From: Pseudomonas versuta
GTDB lineage: Bacteria; Pseudomonadota; Gammaproteobacteria; Pseudomonadales; Pseudomonadaceae
DNA length: 64,000 bases
Reading direction: 5' to 3'
Assembly (NCBI RefSeq): GCF_001294575.1
Contig: NZ_CP012676.1
Location: 620,001-684,000, forward strand
The position numbers were made by a program, and so were the translations under genes. How positions within the stretch are numbered: position 1 is the first letter of the stretch; every line of letters begins with the position of its first letter. Shown in pieces: positions 51,672 to 59,750 of this stretch. The notes under the pieces are model-generated. The model was given only the letters and a program-made list of their open reading frames with translations. It searched no databases and was not told the DNA's origin.

Positions 51672-52313
51672 ATGCATAAAGAACCCCGTAAGGTCCGTGA
51701 GTTTCGTCGCCGCGAGCAAGAAATTCTCGATACCGCGCTCAAGCTGTTCCTCGAACTTGGTGAAGACAGCGTCACCGTCGAGATGATTGCTGATGCCGTA
51801 GGTATCGGCAAAGGCACGATTTACAAGCATTTCAAGTCCAAGGCCGAGATCTATCTGCGCCTGATGCTCGACTACGAGCGTGATTTGAATGAGCTGCTGC
51901 ATTCCGCTGACGTTGATAAAGACAAAGAGGCGCTGTCGCGTGCCTACTTCGAATTTCGCATGCGTGACCCTCAGCGCTACCGGTTGTTTGACCGCCTTGA
52001 AGAAAAGGTCGTCAAAGGCAATCAGGTGCCTGAACTGGTGGAAGAGCTGCACAAGATCCGCGCTTCAAACTTTGAGCGCCTGACCCTGTTGATCAAGGGC
52101 CGCATCAGCGAAGGCAAGCTCGAAGACGTGCCGCCGTACTTCCACTATTGCGCGGCCTGGGCGCTGGTGCACGGCGCGGTAGCGCTGTATCACTCGCCGT
52201 TCTGGAGCAATGTGCTGGAAGACCAGGAAGGGTTCTTCCAGTTCCTGATGGATATCGGCGTGCGCATGGGCAACAAGCGCAAACGTGATACGGATACCCC
52301 GGCTGTCGAGTAA
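51672..52313 (+). CDS. TetR-family regulator
   Basis: A 213-residue TetR-type repressor. The helix-turn-helix is at about 15-60 (EDSVTVEMIADAVGIGKGTI, then YKHFKSKAEIYLRLM), followed by a helical ligand/dimer domain. It corresponds by position to PAO1 PA2957. Targets and inducer are unknown. A strong hairpin follows the gene. Confidence 0.92.
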   Translation: MHKEPRKVREFRRREQEILDTALKLFLELGEDSVTVEMIADAVGIGKGTIYKHFKSKAEIYLRLMLDYERDLNELLHSADVDKDKEALSRAYFEFRMRDPQRYRLFDRLEEKVVKGNQVPELVEELHKIRASNFERLTLLIKGRISEGKLEDVPPYFHYCAAWALVHGAVALYHSPFWSNVLEDQEGFFQFLMDIGVRMGNKRKRDTDTPAVE

Positions 52314-52346
52314 CCCTGTCAGGCTTATACTCGGTTCTGGGGCTTG

Positions 52347-52376
52347 CCAAAACTTGAGTTCTGAGTCAAGTTTTGG
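52347..52376. terminator. Hairpin between tetR and moaA
   Basis: CCAAAACTTGA and TCAAGTTTTGG form a perfect 11-bp stem with an 8-nt loop. The A and T tracts are inside the stem, so it could end transcription in either direction. Confidence 0.65.
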
Positions 52377-52408
52377 CGCGCTTTATATTCCCCGTGCCGG
52401 AGTCATCC

Positions 52409-53377
52409 ATGATTGTTGATCGCCAAGGCAGACGTTTTCGCAATTTGCGTATCAGTCTGACGTCTGCCTGCAACTATGCCTGTACCTACTGCGTGCCCAA
52501 CGGCAAGCGGCTGGTAGCAGCGCAGGATGAACTGTCGGCCGAGGCCATGGTGCGCGGCGTGGCCTACCTGATCGAAGCCGCAGGCATCGAGCGCTTGCGT
52601 ATCACTGGCGGCGAACCGCTGGTCAGTCCCAAACTCGAAACCTTTATGCGTGCAGTGGGCCAGTTGGGCTTGAGTGATATCAGCCTGACCACCAACGGCC
52701 AATTGCTTGCGCGAAAATTGCCGCTGCTGGTGGACGCCGGGATACGCCGTCTTAACGTCTCCCTTGATACCCTGGACCCTGTTGCGTTCCGCAGCATTGC
52801 CCGGGGCGGCGACTTGCCGACAGTGCTCGACGGCATGCAGCAGGCCAGCGCCGCGGGAATCAAAATCAAGGTCAACATGGTGCCGTTGCGCGGGCAGAAC
52901 CTGGACCAGGTAATGCCGCTACTGGGCTACTGCCTTGAGCGCGGCTACGAGTTGCGCTTTATCGAATTGATGCGCATGGGGCATCTGGCCAGTGATGGCA
53001 ACGCCTTCCTGCAACAGTTCGTCAGCCTGCAACAACTGTTGTCGCTGATTGGCGAGCGCTACGAATACCTGCAGGCCGATGCACCGGTTGATGCCACGGC
53101 GGTGCGTTATCAGATCCCGGGGTTCGGTCACTTCGGTGTGATTGCCAACGAAAGTGTCCCGTTCTGCCGCACCTGCTCGCGGCTGCGGCTGTCGTCCACC
53201 GGGTGGCTGCACGGCTGCCTGTCGTCGAGCAATCGCCACTATGTCGGCGATCTCCTGAACAAGCCCCGCCACCAGGCCCTGCCAGCGCTGCAAAGCCTGC
53301 TGGTCAAAGCCCTGGGTGACAAGCAGGACGTCGCCTTCTCGGGCGGCGCCACTGTGATGAAAATCATCGGCGGTTAA
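52409..53377 (+). CDS. MoaA-family radical SAM protein
   Basis: A 322-residue radical SAM enzyme from ATG 52409 (GGAG upstream). The first 4Fe-4S cluster motif is CNYACTYC (CX3CX2C), the SAM-binding RITGGEPL follows, the second cluster site is FCRTCSRLRLSSTGWLHGC, and the C-terminus ends in Gly-Gly, all as in GTP 3',8-cyclase of molybdopterin synthesis. No other mo- genes are adjacent, and the first motif reads TSACNYAC rather than the common TDRCNFRC. It may be a second MoaA or a paralogue with a changed role. Confidence 0.85.
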   Translation: MIVDRQGRRFRNLRISLTSACNYACTYCVPNGKRLVAAQDELSAEAMVRGVAYLIEAAGIERLRITGGEPLVSPKLETFMRAVGQLGLSDISLTTNGQLLARKLPLLVDAGIRRLNVSLDTLDPVAFRSIARGGDLPTVLDGMQQASAAGIKIKVNMVPLRGQNLDQVMPLLGYCLERGYELRFIELMRMGHLASDGNAFLQQFVSLQQLLSLIGERYEYLQADAPVDATAVRYQIPGFGHFGVIANESVPFCRTCSRLRLSSTGWLHGCLSSSNRHYVGDLLNKPRHQALPALQSLLVKALGDKQDVAFSGGATVMKIIGG

Positions 53378-53389
53378 CCCTTCCTTATT

Positions 53390-53451
53390 GTAGGAGCGAG
53401 CTCTTGGCTCGCGAGCCTTTTAAGAGCTCGCGAGCAAGCTCGCTCCTACAG
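53390..53451. repeat. REP pair, GTAGGAGCGAGC family
   Basis: TGTAGGAGCGAGC and GCTCGCTCCTACA flank two further copies of GAGCTC/GCTCGCGAGC. It lies directly upstream of the sugar dehydrogenase promoter. Confidence 0.88.
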
Positions 53452-53465
53452 ATACTCATATTTAA

Positions 53466-53524
53466 TCCCTGTATATGGGACGCAAAATTATATATTGAGA
53501 CTTTCCCGTTTCCGGGTTTATAGT
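53466..53524 (+). promoter_or_regulatory. Operator and promoter of the dehydrogenase-araFGH operon
   Basis: The palindrome TCCCTGTATATGGGA (53466-53480) is followed after 14 bp by TTGAGA (53495-53500), an 18-bp spacer and TATAGT (53519-53524). The same arrangement and most of the same bases recur before dgoK at 59641-59699. The upstream palindrome and the AT-rich TTATATATTGAGA are candidate regulator sites. Confidence 0.8.
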
Positions 53525-53573
53525 CGGCATCAGCTCCACGCACTCACACTAAAAAAATAAAACAGGTGAAGTG

Positions 53574-53702
53574 ATGCCCAGATATCCCAGGATTCCCCTG
53601 CGCGCCCGTGTGACTCCCCCATACCCAAGGTTTCTAAGCCGGCCATCGACAGATGTCCGGCTTTCGTCGTGCCTTTTTTTTGGAGTTTTGATCCATGGCT
53701 GA
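53574..53702 (+). other. Leader ORF of 42 codons with hairpin
   Basis: An ATG at 53574 with the strong site AACAGGTGAAG upstream opens a frame (MPRYPRIPLRARV...) that ends with a TGA inside the dehydrogenase start region. The ATG and its ribosome site match those of dgoK. Within the frame AAGCCGG-C-CATC pairs with GATG-T-CCGGCTT (53636-53663), and a run of eight T follows ten bases later. It could be a leader peptide with an attenuator, or a relic of a copied promoter. Confidence 0.5.
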
Positions 53703-54513
53703 AGCCCTTTCCTTGCCGCCGGTACCCGCGCCGCCCCGTGGAGAGCGCCTGAAAAACAAGGTGGTGGTGCTCACCGGCGCCGCTCAGGGCATTGGCGAGG
53801 CGATCGTTGCCAGCTTCGTCTCGCAACAGGCGAAAATGGTCATCAGCGATATCCAGGCCGAAAAGGTCGAGAAAGTCGCCGCCCATTGGCGTGAGCAAGG
53901 GGGCGATGTGCAGGCCATCAAGGCCGACGTGTCGCGCCAGGCTGATCTGCATGCCATGGTCGCGCTGGCCATGGAGTTGCATGGCCGGGTCGATGTGCTG
54001 GTCAATTGCGCCGGGGTCAATGTGTTTCGCGATCCGCTGGAAATGACCGAGGACGACTGGCGCCGCTGTTTCGCCATCGATCTGGATGGCGCCTGGTATG
54101 GCTGCAAGGCGGTATTGCCACAGATGATCGAGCAGGGCGTCGGCAGCATCATCAACATTGCCTCCACCCACTCCAGCCACATCATTCCGGGCTGCTTCCC
54201 GTACCCGGTGGCCAAGCACGGCCTGCTGGGGCTCACCCGCGCGCTGGGCATCGAGTACGCGCCCAAAGGCATCCGCGTCAACGCCATCGCCCCCGGCTAC
54301 ATCGAGACCCAGCTCAACGTCGATTACTGGAACGGTTTCGCCGATCCCCATGCCGAGCGCCAACGGGCCCTTGATCTGCATCCGCCACGGCGTATAGGCC
54401 AGCCGCTGGAAGTGGCCATGACTGCGGTGTTCCTGGCCAGCGATGAGGCGCCGTTCATCAATGCGTCCTGCATCACCATCGATGGCGGGCGCTCGGTGCT
54501 TTACCACGATTAA
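53695..54513 (+). CDS. SDR-family sugar 1-dehydrogenase (galactose/arabinose type)
   Basis: A 272-residue short-chain dehydrogenase. The NAD(P) site is TGAAQGIGEA, NCAG follows, and the catalytic residues are Ser in NIASTHSSH and Tyr/Lys in YPVAKHG. It should oxidise an aldose at C1 to the lactone; the araFGH importer downstream and the galactonate genes nearby suggest D-galactose and/or L-arabinose. TTTGGAG stands 10 bases before ATG 53695. No lactonase gene is in the window. The specificity is inferred from context. Confidence 0.85.
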   Translation: MAEALSLPPVPAPPRGERLKNKVVVLTGAAQGIGEAIVASFVSQQAKMVISDIQAEKVEKVAAHWREQGGDVQAIKADVSRQADLHAMVALAMELHGRVDVLVNCAGVNVFRDPLEMTEDDWRRCFAIDLDGAWYGCKAVLPQMIEQGVGSIINIASTHSSHIIPGCFPYPVAKHGLLGLTRALGIEYAPKGIRVNAIAPGYIETQLNVDYWNGFADPHAERQRALDLHPPRRIGQPLEVAMTAVFLASDEAPFINASCITIDGGRSVLYHD

Positions 54514-54573
54514 GGCAATGGCCCGACCTGTCAGGTTTTCAAACACTTTAAAAATAACAACAAGGAGTTTGCC

Positions 54574-55578
54574 ATGAACCGTCGTCCCATCATTCGTAGC
54601 CTGTGCTGCGCAGCCCTGGCGGCTACTGCATTGAGTCTGAGCAGTGCTTTGCTGGCGGGTGACCCGGTCAAGATCGGCTTTCTGGTCAAACAGGCAGAAG
54701 AGCCCTGGTTCCAGACCGAGTGGGTGTTCGCAGAAAAGGCCGCCAAGGACAAAGGCTTCGAGCTGATCAAAATCGCCGTGCCGGATGGTGAGAAGACCCT
54801 GTCGGCCATCGACAGCCTGGCGGCCAACGGCGCCCAGGGCTTTGTCATCTGCCCGCCGGATGTCGGCCTGGGCCCGGCGATCATGGCCAAGGCCAAGGCC
54901 AATGGTTTGAAAGTGATCGCCGTCGATGACCGCTTTGTCGATGCCAACGGTAAGTTTATGCAAGAGGTGCCGTACCTGGGCATGGCGGCGTTCGAAGTCG
55001 GCCAGAAACAGGGCAATGCGATGGTCGCCGAAGCGAAAAAACGCAACTGGGACTGGAACGACACCTACGCCGTGATCAACACCTTTAATGAACTGGATAC
55101 CGGTAAAAAACGCACCGACGGCTCGGTCAAATCTCTCAAGGACGCGGGCCTGACGGATGATCACATTCTGTACTCGGCGCTTAAAACCCTCGACGTCCCC
55201 GGCAGCATGGATGCCACCAACTCGGCATTGGTCAAACTGCCCGGCGGCGCGAAAAACCTGATTATTGGCGGCATGAACGACAGCACCGTGCTCGGCGGAG
55301 TGCGGGCCACGGAAAGCGCCGGTTTCGCCGCTGCCAATGTCATCGGGATCGGCATCAACGGCACCGACGCCATTGGCGAACTGAAAAAGGCCAACAGCGG
55401 TTTCTACGGCTCCATGCTGCCAAGCCCGCATATCGAAGGCTACAAGACGGCGACCATGATGTTTGAGTGGATCACCGAAGGCAAAGAACCGCCGTTGTAT
55501 ACAGCTATGGACGAAGTAACGCTGATTACCCGGGACAACTTCCAGGAAGAGCTGACCAAGATCGGTTTGTGGAATTGA
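54574..55578 (+). CDS. araF: Arabinose-type sugar ABC transporter, binding protein
   Basis: A 334-residue periplasmic protein with a signal peptide of about 27 residues (ALSLSSALLA). The mature part KIGFLVKQAEEPWFQTEW closely resembles E. coli AraF, which binds L-arabinose and D-galactose. AAGGAG precedes the start. It follows the dehydrogenase by 60 bp and leads the importer genes. Confidence 0.93.
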   Translation: MNRRPIIRSLCCAALAATALSLSSALLAGDPVKIGFLVKQAEEPWFQTEWVFAEKAAKDKGFELIKIAVPDGEKTLSAIDSLAANGAQGFVICPPDVGLGPAIMAKAKANGLKVIAVDDRFVDANGKFMQEVPYLGMAAFEVGQKQGNAMVAEAKKRNWDWNDTYAVINTFNELDTGKKRTDGSVKSLKDAGLTDDHILYSALKTLDVPGSMDATNSALVKLPGGAKNLIIGGMNDSTVLGGVRATESAGFAAANVIGIGINGTDAIGELKKANSGFYGSMLPSPHIEGYKTATMMFEWITEGKEPPLYTAMDEVTLITRDNFQEELTKIGLWN

Positions 55579-55590
55579 GTCGAGGTCACT

Positions 55591-57123
55591 ATGCAGCAGC
55601 CATTAGCCACTTCAGCACTGACGAGCAACACCCACAGCCTGCGCTTCAATGGCATCGGCAAGCATTTCCCCGGGGTCCAGGCGCTGGCCAATATCAGCTT
55701 TGTCGCCCATCCCGGCCAGGTGCATGCGCTGATGGGCGAGAACGGTGCCGGTAAATCCACCCTGTTGAAAATTCTTGGCGGTGCCTACACCCCAAGCAGC
55801 GGCAACTTGCAGATCGGCGAGCAATTGCTGGTCTTCAAATCTACCGCTGAAAGCATCGCCAATCGGGTCGCGGTGATCCATCAGGAGCTGCATCTGGTGC
55901 CGGAAATGAGCGTGGCCGAGAACCTGTTTCTCGGCCACCTGCCGGCGCGTTTTGGCCTGATCAAACGCGGGGAATTGCGGCGCAATGCCCTGCAGTTGCT
56001 CAAGGGCCTGGGGGATGAAATCGACCCGCAGGAGAAGGTTGCCCGCTTGTCGCTGGGCCAGCGCCAACTGGTGGAAATCGCCAAGGCACTGTCCCGCGGG
56101 GCCCATGTCATTGCTTTCGATGAACCCACCAGCAGCCTCTCGGCGCGGGAAATCGACCGCCTGATGACCATCATCGAGCGCCTGCGTGACGAAGGCAAAG
56201 TGGTGCTCTATGTCTCTCACCGCATGGAAGAAGTATTCCGCATCTGCAACGCGGTCACTGTGTTCAAGGATGGTCGCTATGTGCGCACCTTCGAGCACAT
56301 GAGTGAGCTGAGCCATGACCAGTTGGTGACCTGCATGGTCGGTCGCGACATTCAGGATATTTATGACTATCGCCCCCGTGAATGTGGCGAAGTGGCACTC
56401 AAGGTCGACCGCTTGCTCGGGCCGGGGCTGCGCGAGCCGGTGAGTTTTGAGGTGCACAAAGGCGAGATTCTCGGCCTGTTCGGGCTGGTGGGCGCCGGGC
56501 GTACCGAACTGTTACGCCTGCTCGGCGGGCTGGCCCGTCACAGCGGCGGCCAGGTAGAGCTGCAAGGCGTTGCACTCAAGCTGCGTTCGCCCCGGGATGC
56601 AATTGCTGCCGGGGTGCTGCTATGCCCGGAGGACCGTAAAAAGGAAGGCATCATTCCTTTGGCCAGCGTCGCGGAGAACATCAACATCAGTGCCCGTGGC
56701 GCCCATTCCACCCTGGGTTGCCTGTTGCACAGCGAGTGGGAGCGCAGCAACGCCGACCGGCAGATCCGTGCCCTGAATGTGAAGACTCCGACCGCGTCGC
56801 AGAAAATCATGTACCTGTCCGGGGGCAATCAGCAAAAAGCCATCCTCGGGCGCTGGCTGTCGATGCCGATGAAAGTGTTGCTGCTTGACGAGCCGACTCG
56901 GGGCATCGATATCGGCGCCAAAGCCGAGATCTACCAGATCATTCACAGCCTGGCAGCCAGCGGCATTGCGGTGATCGTGGTGTCCAGCGACCTGATGGAG
57001 GTGCTGGGGATCAGCGACCGCATTCTGGTTTTGTGCGAAGGCGCGGTCAGCGGTGAACTGCCGCGAGCCCGGGCCAATGAATCGAACCTGTTGCAAATGG
57101 CCTTGCCCCGCCAGCGCGGCTAA
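55591..57123 (+). CDS. araG: Arabinose-type sugar ABC transporter, ATPase
   Basis: A 510-residue double ATPase of the sugar subclass (CUT2). The first half has GENGAGKST and the signature LSLGQRQLVE; the second half has the usual degenerate P-loop GLVGAGRTELL and signature LSGGNQQKAI. The EDRKKEGI segment is typical of AraG, RbsA and MglA. Length matches E. coli AraG (504). It powers uptake with AraH. Confidence 0.95.
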   Translation: MQQPLATSALTSNTHSLRFNGIGKHFPGVQALANISFVAHPGQVHALMGENGAGKSTLLKILGGAYTPSSGNLQIGEQLLVFKSTAESIANRVAVIHQELHLVPEMSVAENLFLGHLPARFGLIKRGELRRNALQLLKGLGDEIDPQEKVARLSLGQRQLVEIAKALSRGAHVIAFDEPTSSLSAREIDRLMTIIERLRDEGKVVLYVSHRMEEVFRICNAVTVFKDGRYVRTFEHMSELSHDQLVTCMVGRDIQDIYDYRPRECGEVALKVDRLLGPGLREPVSFEVHKGEILGLFGLVGAGRTELLRLLGGLARHSGGQVELQGVALKLRSPRDAIAAGVLLCPEDRKKEGIIPLASVAENINISARGAHSTLGCLLHSEWERSNADRQIRALNVKTPTASQKIMYLSGGNQQKAILGRWLSMPMKVLLLDEPTRGIDIGAKAEIYQIIHSLAASGIAVIVVSSDLMEVLGISDRILVLCEGAVSGELPRARANESNLLQMALPRQRG

Positions 57124-57148
57124 CGGCGTGACCCACTGAGAGGTTTGT

Positions 57149-58117
57149 ATGACAACCCAAGATTCGACACTGCCGACACCCCGCAAAAAACTCGACATGC
57201 GCCGCTTTCTCGACGACTGGGTCATGTTGCTGGCGGCGTTTGCGATTTTTCTGCTCTGCACCTTGCTGATCGACAACTTCCTGTCGCCGCTCAACATGCG
57301 TGGCCTGGGCCTGGCCATCTCCACCACCGGGATTGCTGCCTGCACCATGCTCTACTGCCTGGCGTCGGGGCATTTCGATCTGTCCGTGGGATCGGTGATT
57401 GCCTGCTCCGGCGTGGTGGCGGCGGTGGTCATGCGCGACACCGACAGCGTTTTTCTGGGTGTCAGCGCGGCACTGGGCATGGGTCTGATTGTCGGCCTGA
57501 TCAATGGCATCGTCATCGCCAAGCTGCGGGTCAATGCGCTGATCACCACCCTGGCGACCATGCAGATCGTGCGCGGGCTGGCGTATATCTTTGCCAATGG
57601 CAAGGCAGTAGGGGTGTCCCAGGAGGCGTTTTACGTCTTTGGTAACGGCCAGGTGTTTGGCGTACCGGTACCGATCCTGATCACCATCGTCTGCTTCCTG
57701 TTCTTTGGCTGGCTGCTCAACTACACCACCTATGGCCGCAACACCATGGCCATTGGTGGCAACCAGGAGGCGGCGCTGCTGGCGGGGGTCAATGTCGACC
57801 GCACCAAAATCATTATCTTCGCCGTACACGGGCTGATTGGCGCGCTGGCCGGGGTGATCCTGGCTTCGCGCATGACCTCGGGCCAGCCCATGATCGGGCA
57901 GGGCTTCGAGCTGACCGTGATCTCGGCCTGTGTGCTGGGCGGGGTATCGCTGAGCGGTGGGGTGGGGATGATCCGGCATGTGATCGCCGGGGTGTTGATT
58001 CTGGCGATTATTGAAAACGCGATGAACCTCAAGAACATCGACACCTTCTACCAGTATGTGATTCGCGGCTCGATCCTGTTGCTGGCGGTGGTGATCGACC
58101 GCTTGAAGCAGCGCTGA
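57149..58117 (+). CDS. araH: Arabinose-type sugar ABC transporter, permease
   Basis: A 322-residue inner-membrane permease with about eight to ten hydrophobic segments; ASGHFDLSVGSVIAC is the CUT2 permease signature and NQEAALLAGVNVDRTK the cytoplasmic coupling loop. It is the last gene of the dehydrogenase-araFGH operon, followed by a REPIN. Confidence 0.95.
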   Translation: MTTQDSTLPTPRKKLDMRRFLDDWVMLLAAFAIFLLCTLLIDNFLSPLNMRGLGLAISTTGIAACTMLYCLASGHFDLSVGSVIACSGVVAAVVMRDTDSVFLGVSAALGMGLIVGLINGIVIAKLRVNALITTLATMQIVRGLAYIFANGKAVGVSQEAFYVFGNGQVFGVPVPILITIVCFLFFGWLLNYTTYGRNTMAIGGNQEAALLAGVNVDRTKIIIFAVHGLIGALAGVILASRMTSGQPMIGQGFELTVISACVLGGVSLSGGVGMIRHVIAGVLILAIIENAMNLKNIDTFYQYVIRGSILLLAVVIDRLKQR

Positions 58118-58139
58118 CTCTGAAAACCGTGCTGCAACC

Positions 58140-58227
58140 TGTGGGAGCTGGCTTGCCAGCGATGGCCTCATCGGATGGCTCAAGCCGGTCGAGGCGCCAT
58201 CATCGCCAGCAAGCCGGCTCCCACAGG
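58140..58227. repeat. REPIN, TGTGGGAGCYGGC family
   Basis: TGTGGGAGCTGGCTTGCC and GGCAAGCC-like inverse ending CTCCCACA are about 88 bp apart, with GGCGCC near the centre. It lies between araH and the DUF4823 gene. Confidence 0.88.
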
Positions 58228-58317
58228 TTTTGCGCCAAGGCATGCGGCAAACTGGCGCGCAAACTGCATTACGCGATTATTCGCCGGTTTTCTGTCGCCG
58301 GCCCTCGGGAGAGCGCA

Positions 58318-58923
58318 ATGCGTAGTCTGTTTGTGGTGCTGTCGGTTCTGGCGCTGGGTGGCTGTATGACGGTCAGCGACCTGGGGGAGGGCGCGCGCTA
58401 TCAAATGAGCGATGCCGGTCTGCTCGATCACAGCAATACGCGACGCAGCAATTCGCTGCGCATCCAGCCGGACTCCTTTATCTACATAGCCCAGGGGGCA
58501 TTTGCACCCGTGGGCGACCCTTATGTGCGACCCAATGTGGTGGCCGAAGAAGCCTATAACGGCTTTATTGAGTACTTCCCTATGGTGCGCCGCGCCAAAG
58601 CGCCGCTGGGGCTTGACCAGGCCATGACCGAAGCCCGTGGCTTTGGTGCGCATTACTTGCTGTACACCCGCTTTGCACGGGCTGACGACCGTATCGGGAA
58701 CAGCGATGAATGGCTGGATCAGGAAGAAATCAGCCGTTTGGGAATTGATAGCGGCGTCATCCAGGTGATGCTGATCGAGACCAGCACCCAGTACCTGATC
58801 GATACCGCGACCATTCGCAGTCGCGGCGGGTTGCTGACGTTCCATGACAACAAGCCGGCGGACCTCATCGGCCCGCCGCTCGCCAAGTACGCGCGCAGCT
58901 TGATAGGCTTGAGCGACCAATAA
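58318..58923 (+). CDS. DUF4823-like lipoprotein
   Basis: A 201-residue predicted lipoprotein from ATG 58318 (GGGAGAG upstream). The signal peptide ends at the lipobox LGGC (Cys15 or so). The rest has no catalytic motif that I can see. It is paired with a DUF1285 gene, as in PAO1 near PA2955-PA2954, so it belongs to the conserved backbone rather than to the sugar genes. Function unknown. Confidence 0.82.
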   Translation: MRSLFVVLSVLALGGCMTVSDLGEGARYQMSDAGLLDHSNTRRSNSLRIQPDSFIYIAQGAFAPVGDPYVRPNVVAEEAYNGFIEYFPMVRRAKAPLGLDQAMTEARGFGAHYLLYTRFARADDRIGNSDEWLDQEEISRLGIDSGVIQVMLIETSTQYLIDTATIRSRGGLLTFHDNKPADLIGPPLAKYARSLIGLSDQ

Positions 58924-58938
58924 GACCAGGAGAGCAAC

Positions 58939-59505
58939 ATGAGTGAGCCGGTAGACGTCAGTAACCTGTTGGCGCAAATCCCCAAAGCCGACAAAGGCCT
59001 GCCACCTGTTCATCTCTGGAATACGGCATTCTGCGGCGATATCGACATGCGTATCGCCCGTGACGGCACCTGGTACTACATGGGCACGCCGATTGGCCGC
59101 AAGCCCATGGTCAAACTGTTCTCGACCATCATCCGCCGCGACGGCGATGATTATTTCCTGATCACCCCGGTGGAAAAGGTCGGGATCAAGGTCGATGACG
59201 CGCCGTTTGTGGCGGTCACGCTAGAGGTTCTAGGGCAGGGCGAGCAGCAAATACTGCGCTTCACCACCAATGTTGAGGAGCAGATCACGGCCGGCAGCGA
59301 ACATCCGCTGCGCATAGTGATTGATCCCGATACCCAGGAGCCTGCGCCCTACCTGCTGGTGCGGCGCAATCTTGAAGCGCTGATCCACCGCAACGTGTTC
59401 TATCAACTGATCGAGCTGGCGGTTGCCCGGCCCATCGACGGCCAGAGCTGGCTGGGCGTATGGAGCAGCGGCGTGTTCTTCCCCATCGGCCCCGAGCCGG
59501 CCTGA
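58939..59505 (+). CDS. DUF1285 protein
   Basis: A 188-residue cytoplasmic protein of the DUF1285 family, recognisable by HLWNTAFCGDIDMRIARDG and MGTPIGRKPMVKLFSTII. Function is unknown. It starts 15 bp after the DUF4823 lipoprotein gene and is likely co-transcribed with it. Confidence 0.88.
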   Translation: MSEPVDVSNLLAQIPKADKGLPPVHLWNTAFCGDIDMRIARDGTWYYMGTPIGRKPMVKLFSTIIRRDGDDYFLITPVEKVGIKVDDAPFVAVTLEVLGQGEQQILRFTTNVEEQITAGSEHPLRIVIDPDTQEPAPYLLVRRNLEALIHRNVFYQLIELAVARPIDGQSWLGVWSSGVFFPIGPEPA

Positions 59506-59531
59506 ATCCTGCCAGCACCCCGCTGACACTC

Positions 59532-59619
59532 TGTAGGAGCCGGCTTGCCGGCGATTGCCTGTGCGCGGTGAATCAGACCTGCGCACTGTTTGCATCGCCG
59601 GCAAGCCGGCTCCCACAAG
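59532..59619. repeat. REPIN, GGAGCCGGC family
   Basis: TGTAGGAGCCGGCTTGCCGG and CCGGCAAGCCGGCTCCCACA are an almost perfect inverted pair. It sits just upstream of the dgoK promoter, as another REP pair does upstream of the dehydrogenase promoter. Confidence 0.9.
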
Positions 59620-59640
59620 GATTTCACGCACCTATAAATA

Positions 59641-59699
59641 TCCCTATATGTGGGAGAGCAATTTATATATTGAGATTTTGCCGCACCAAGGTTTATAGT
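59641..59699 (+). promoter_or_regulatory. Operator and promoter of the dgo operon
   Basis: TCCCTATATGTGGGA (59641-59655), 14 bp, TTGAGA (59670-59675), 18 bp and TATAGT (59694-59699). All distances equal those of the element at 53466-53524. The transcript would start near 59706 and use AACAGGTGAAG before the dgoK ATG. Confidence 0.8.
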
Positions 59700-59750
59700 C
59701 GCCTGCACTGATTCACAGCATTCACTGCTAAAAACAAAACAGGTGAAGCG

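Noticed and set aside
53530..55431. 633-codon open frame opposite the SDR and araF genes
   Set aside because: It spans two well-supported genes and the promoter between them, and shows no family features.
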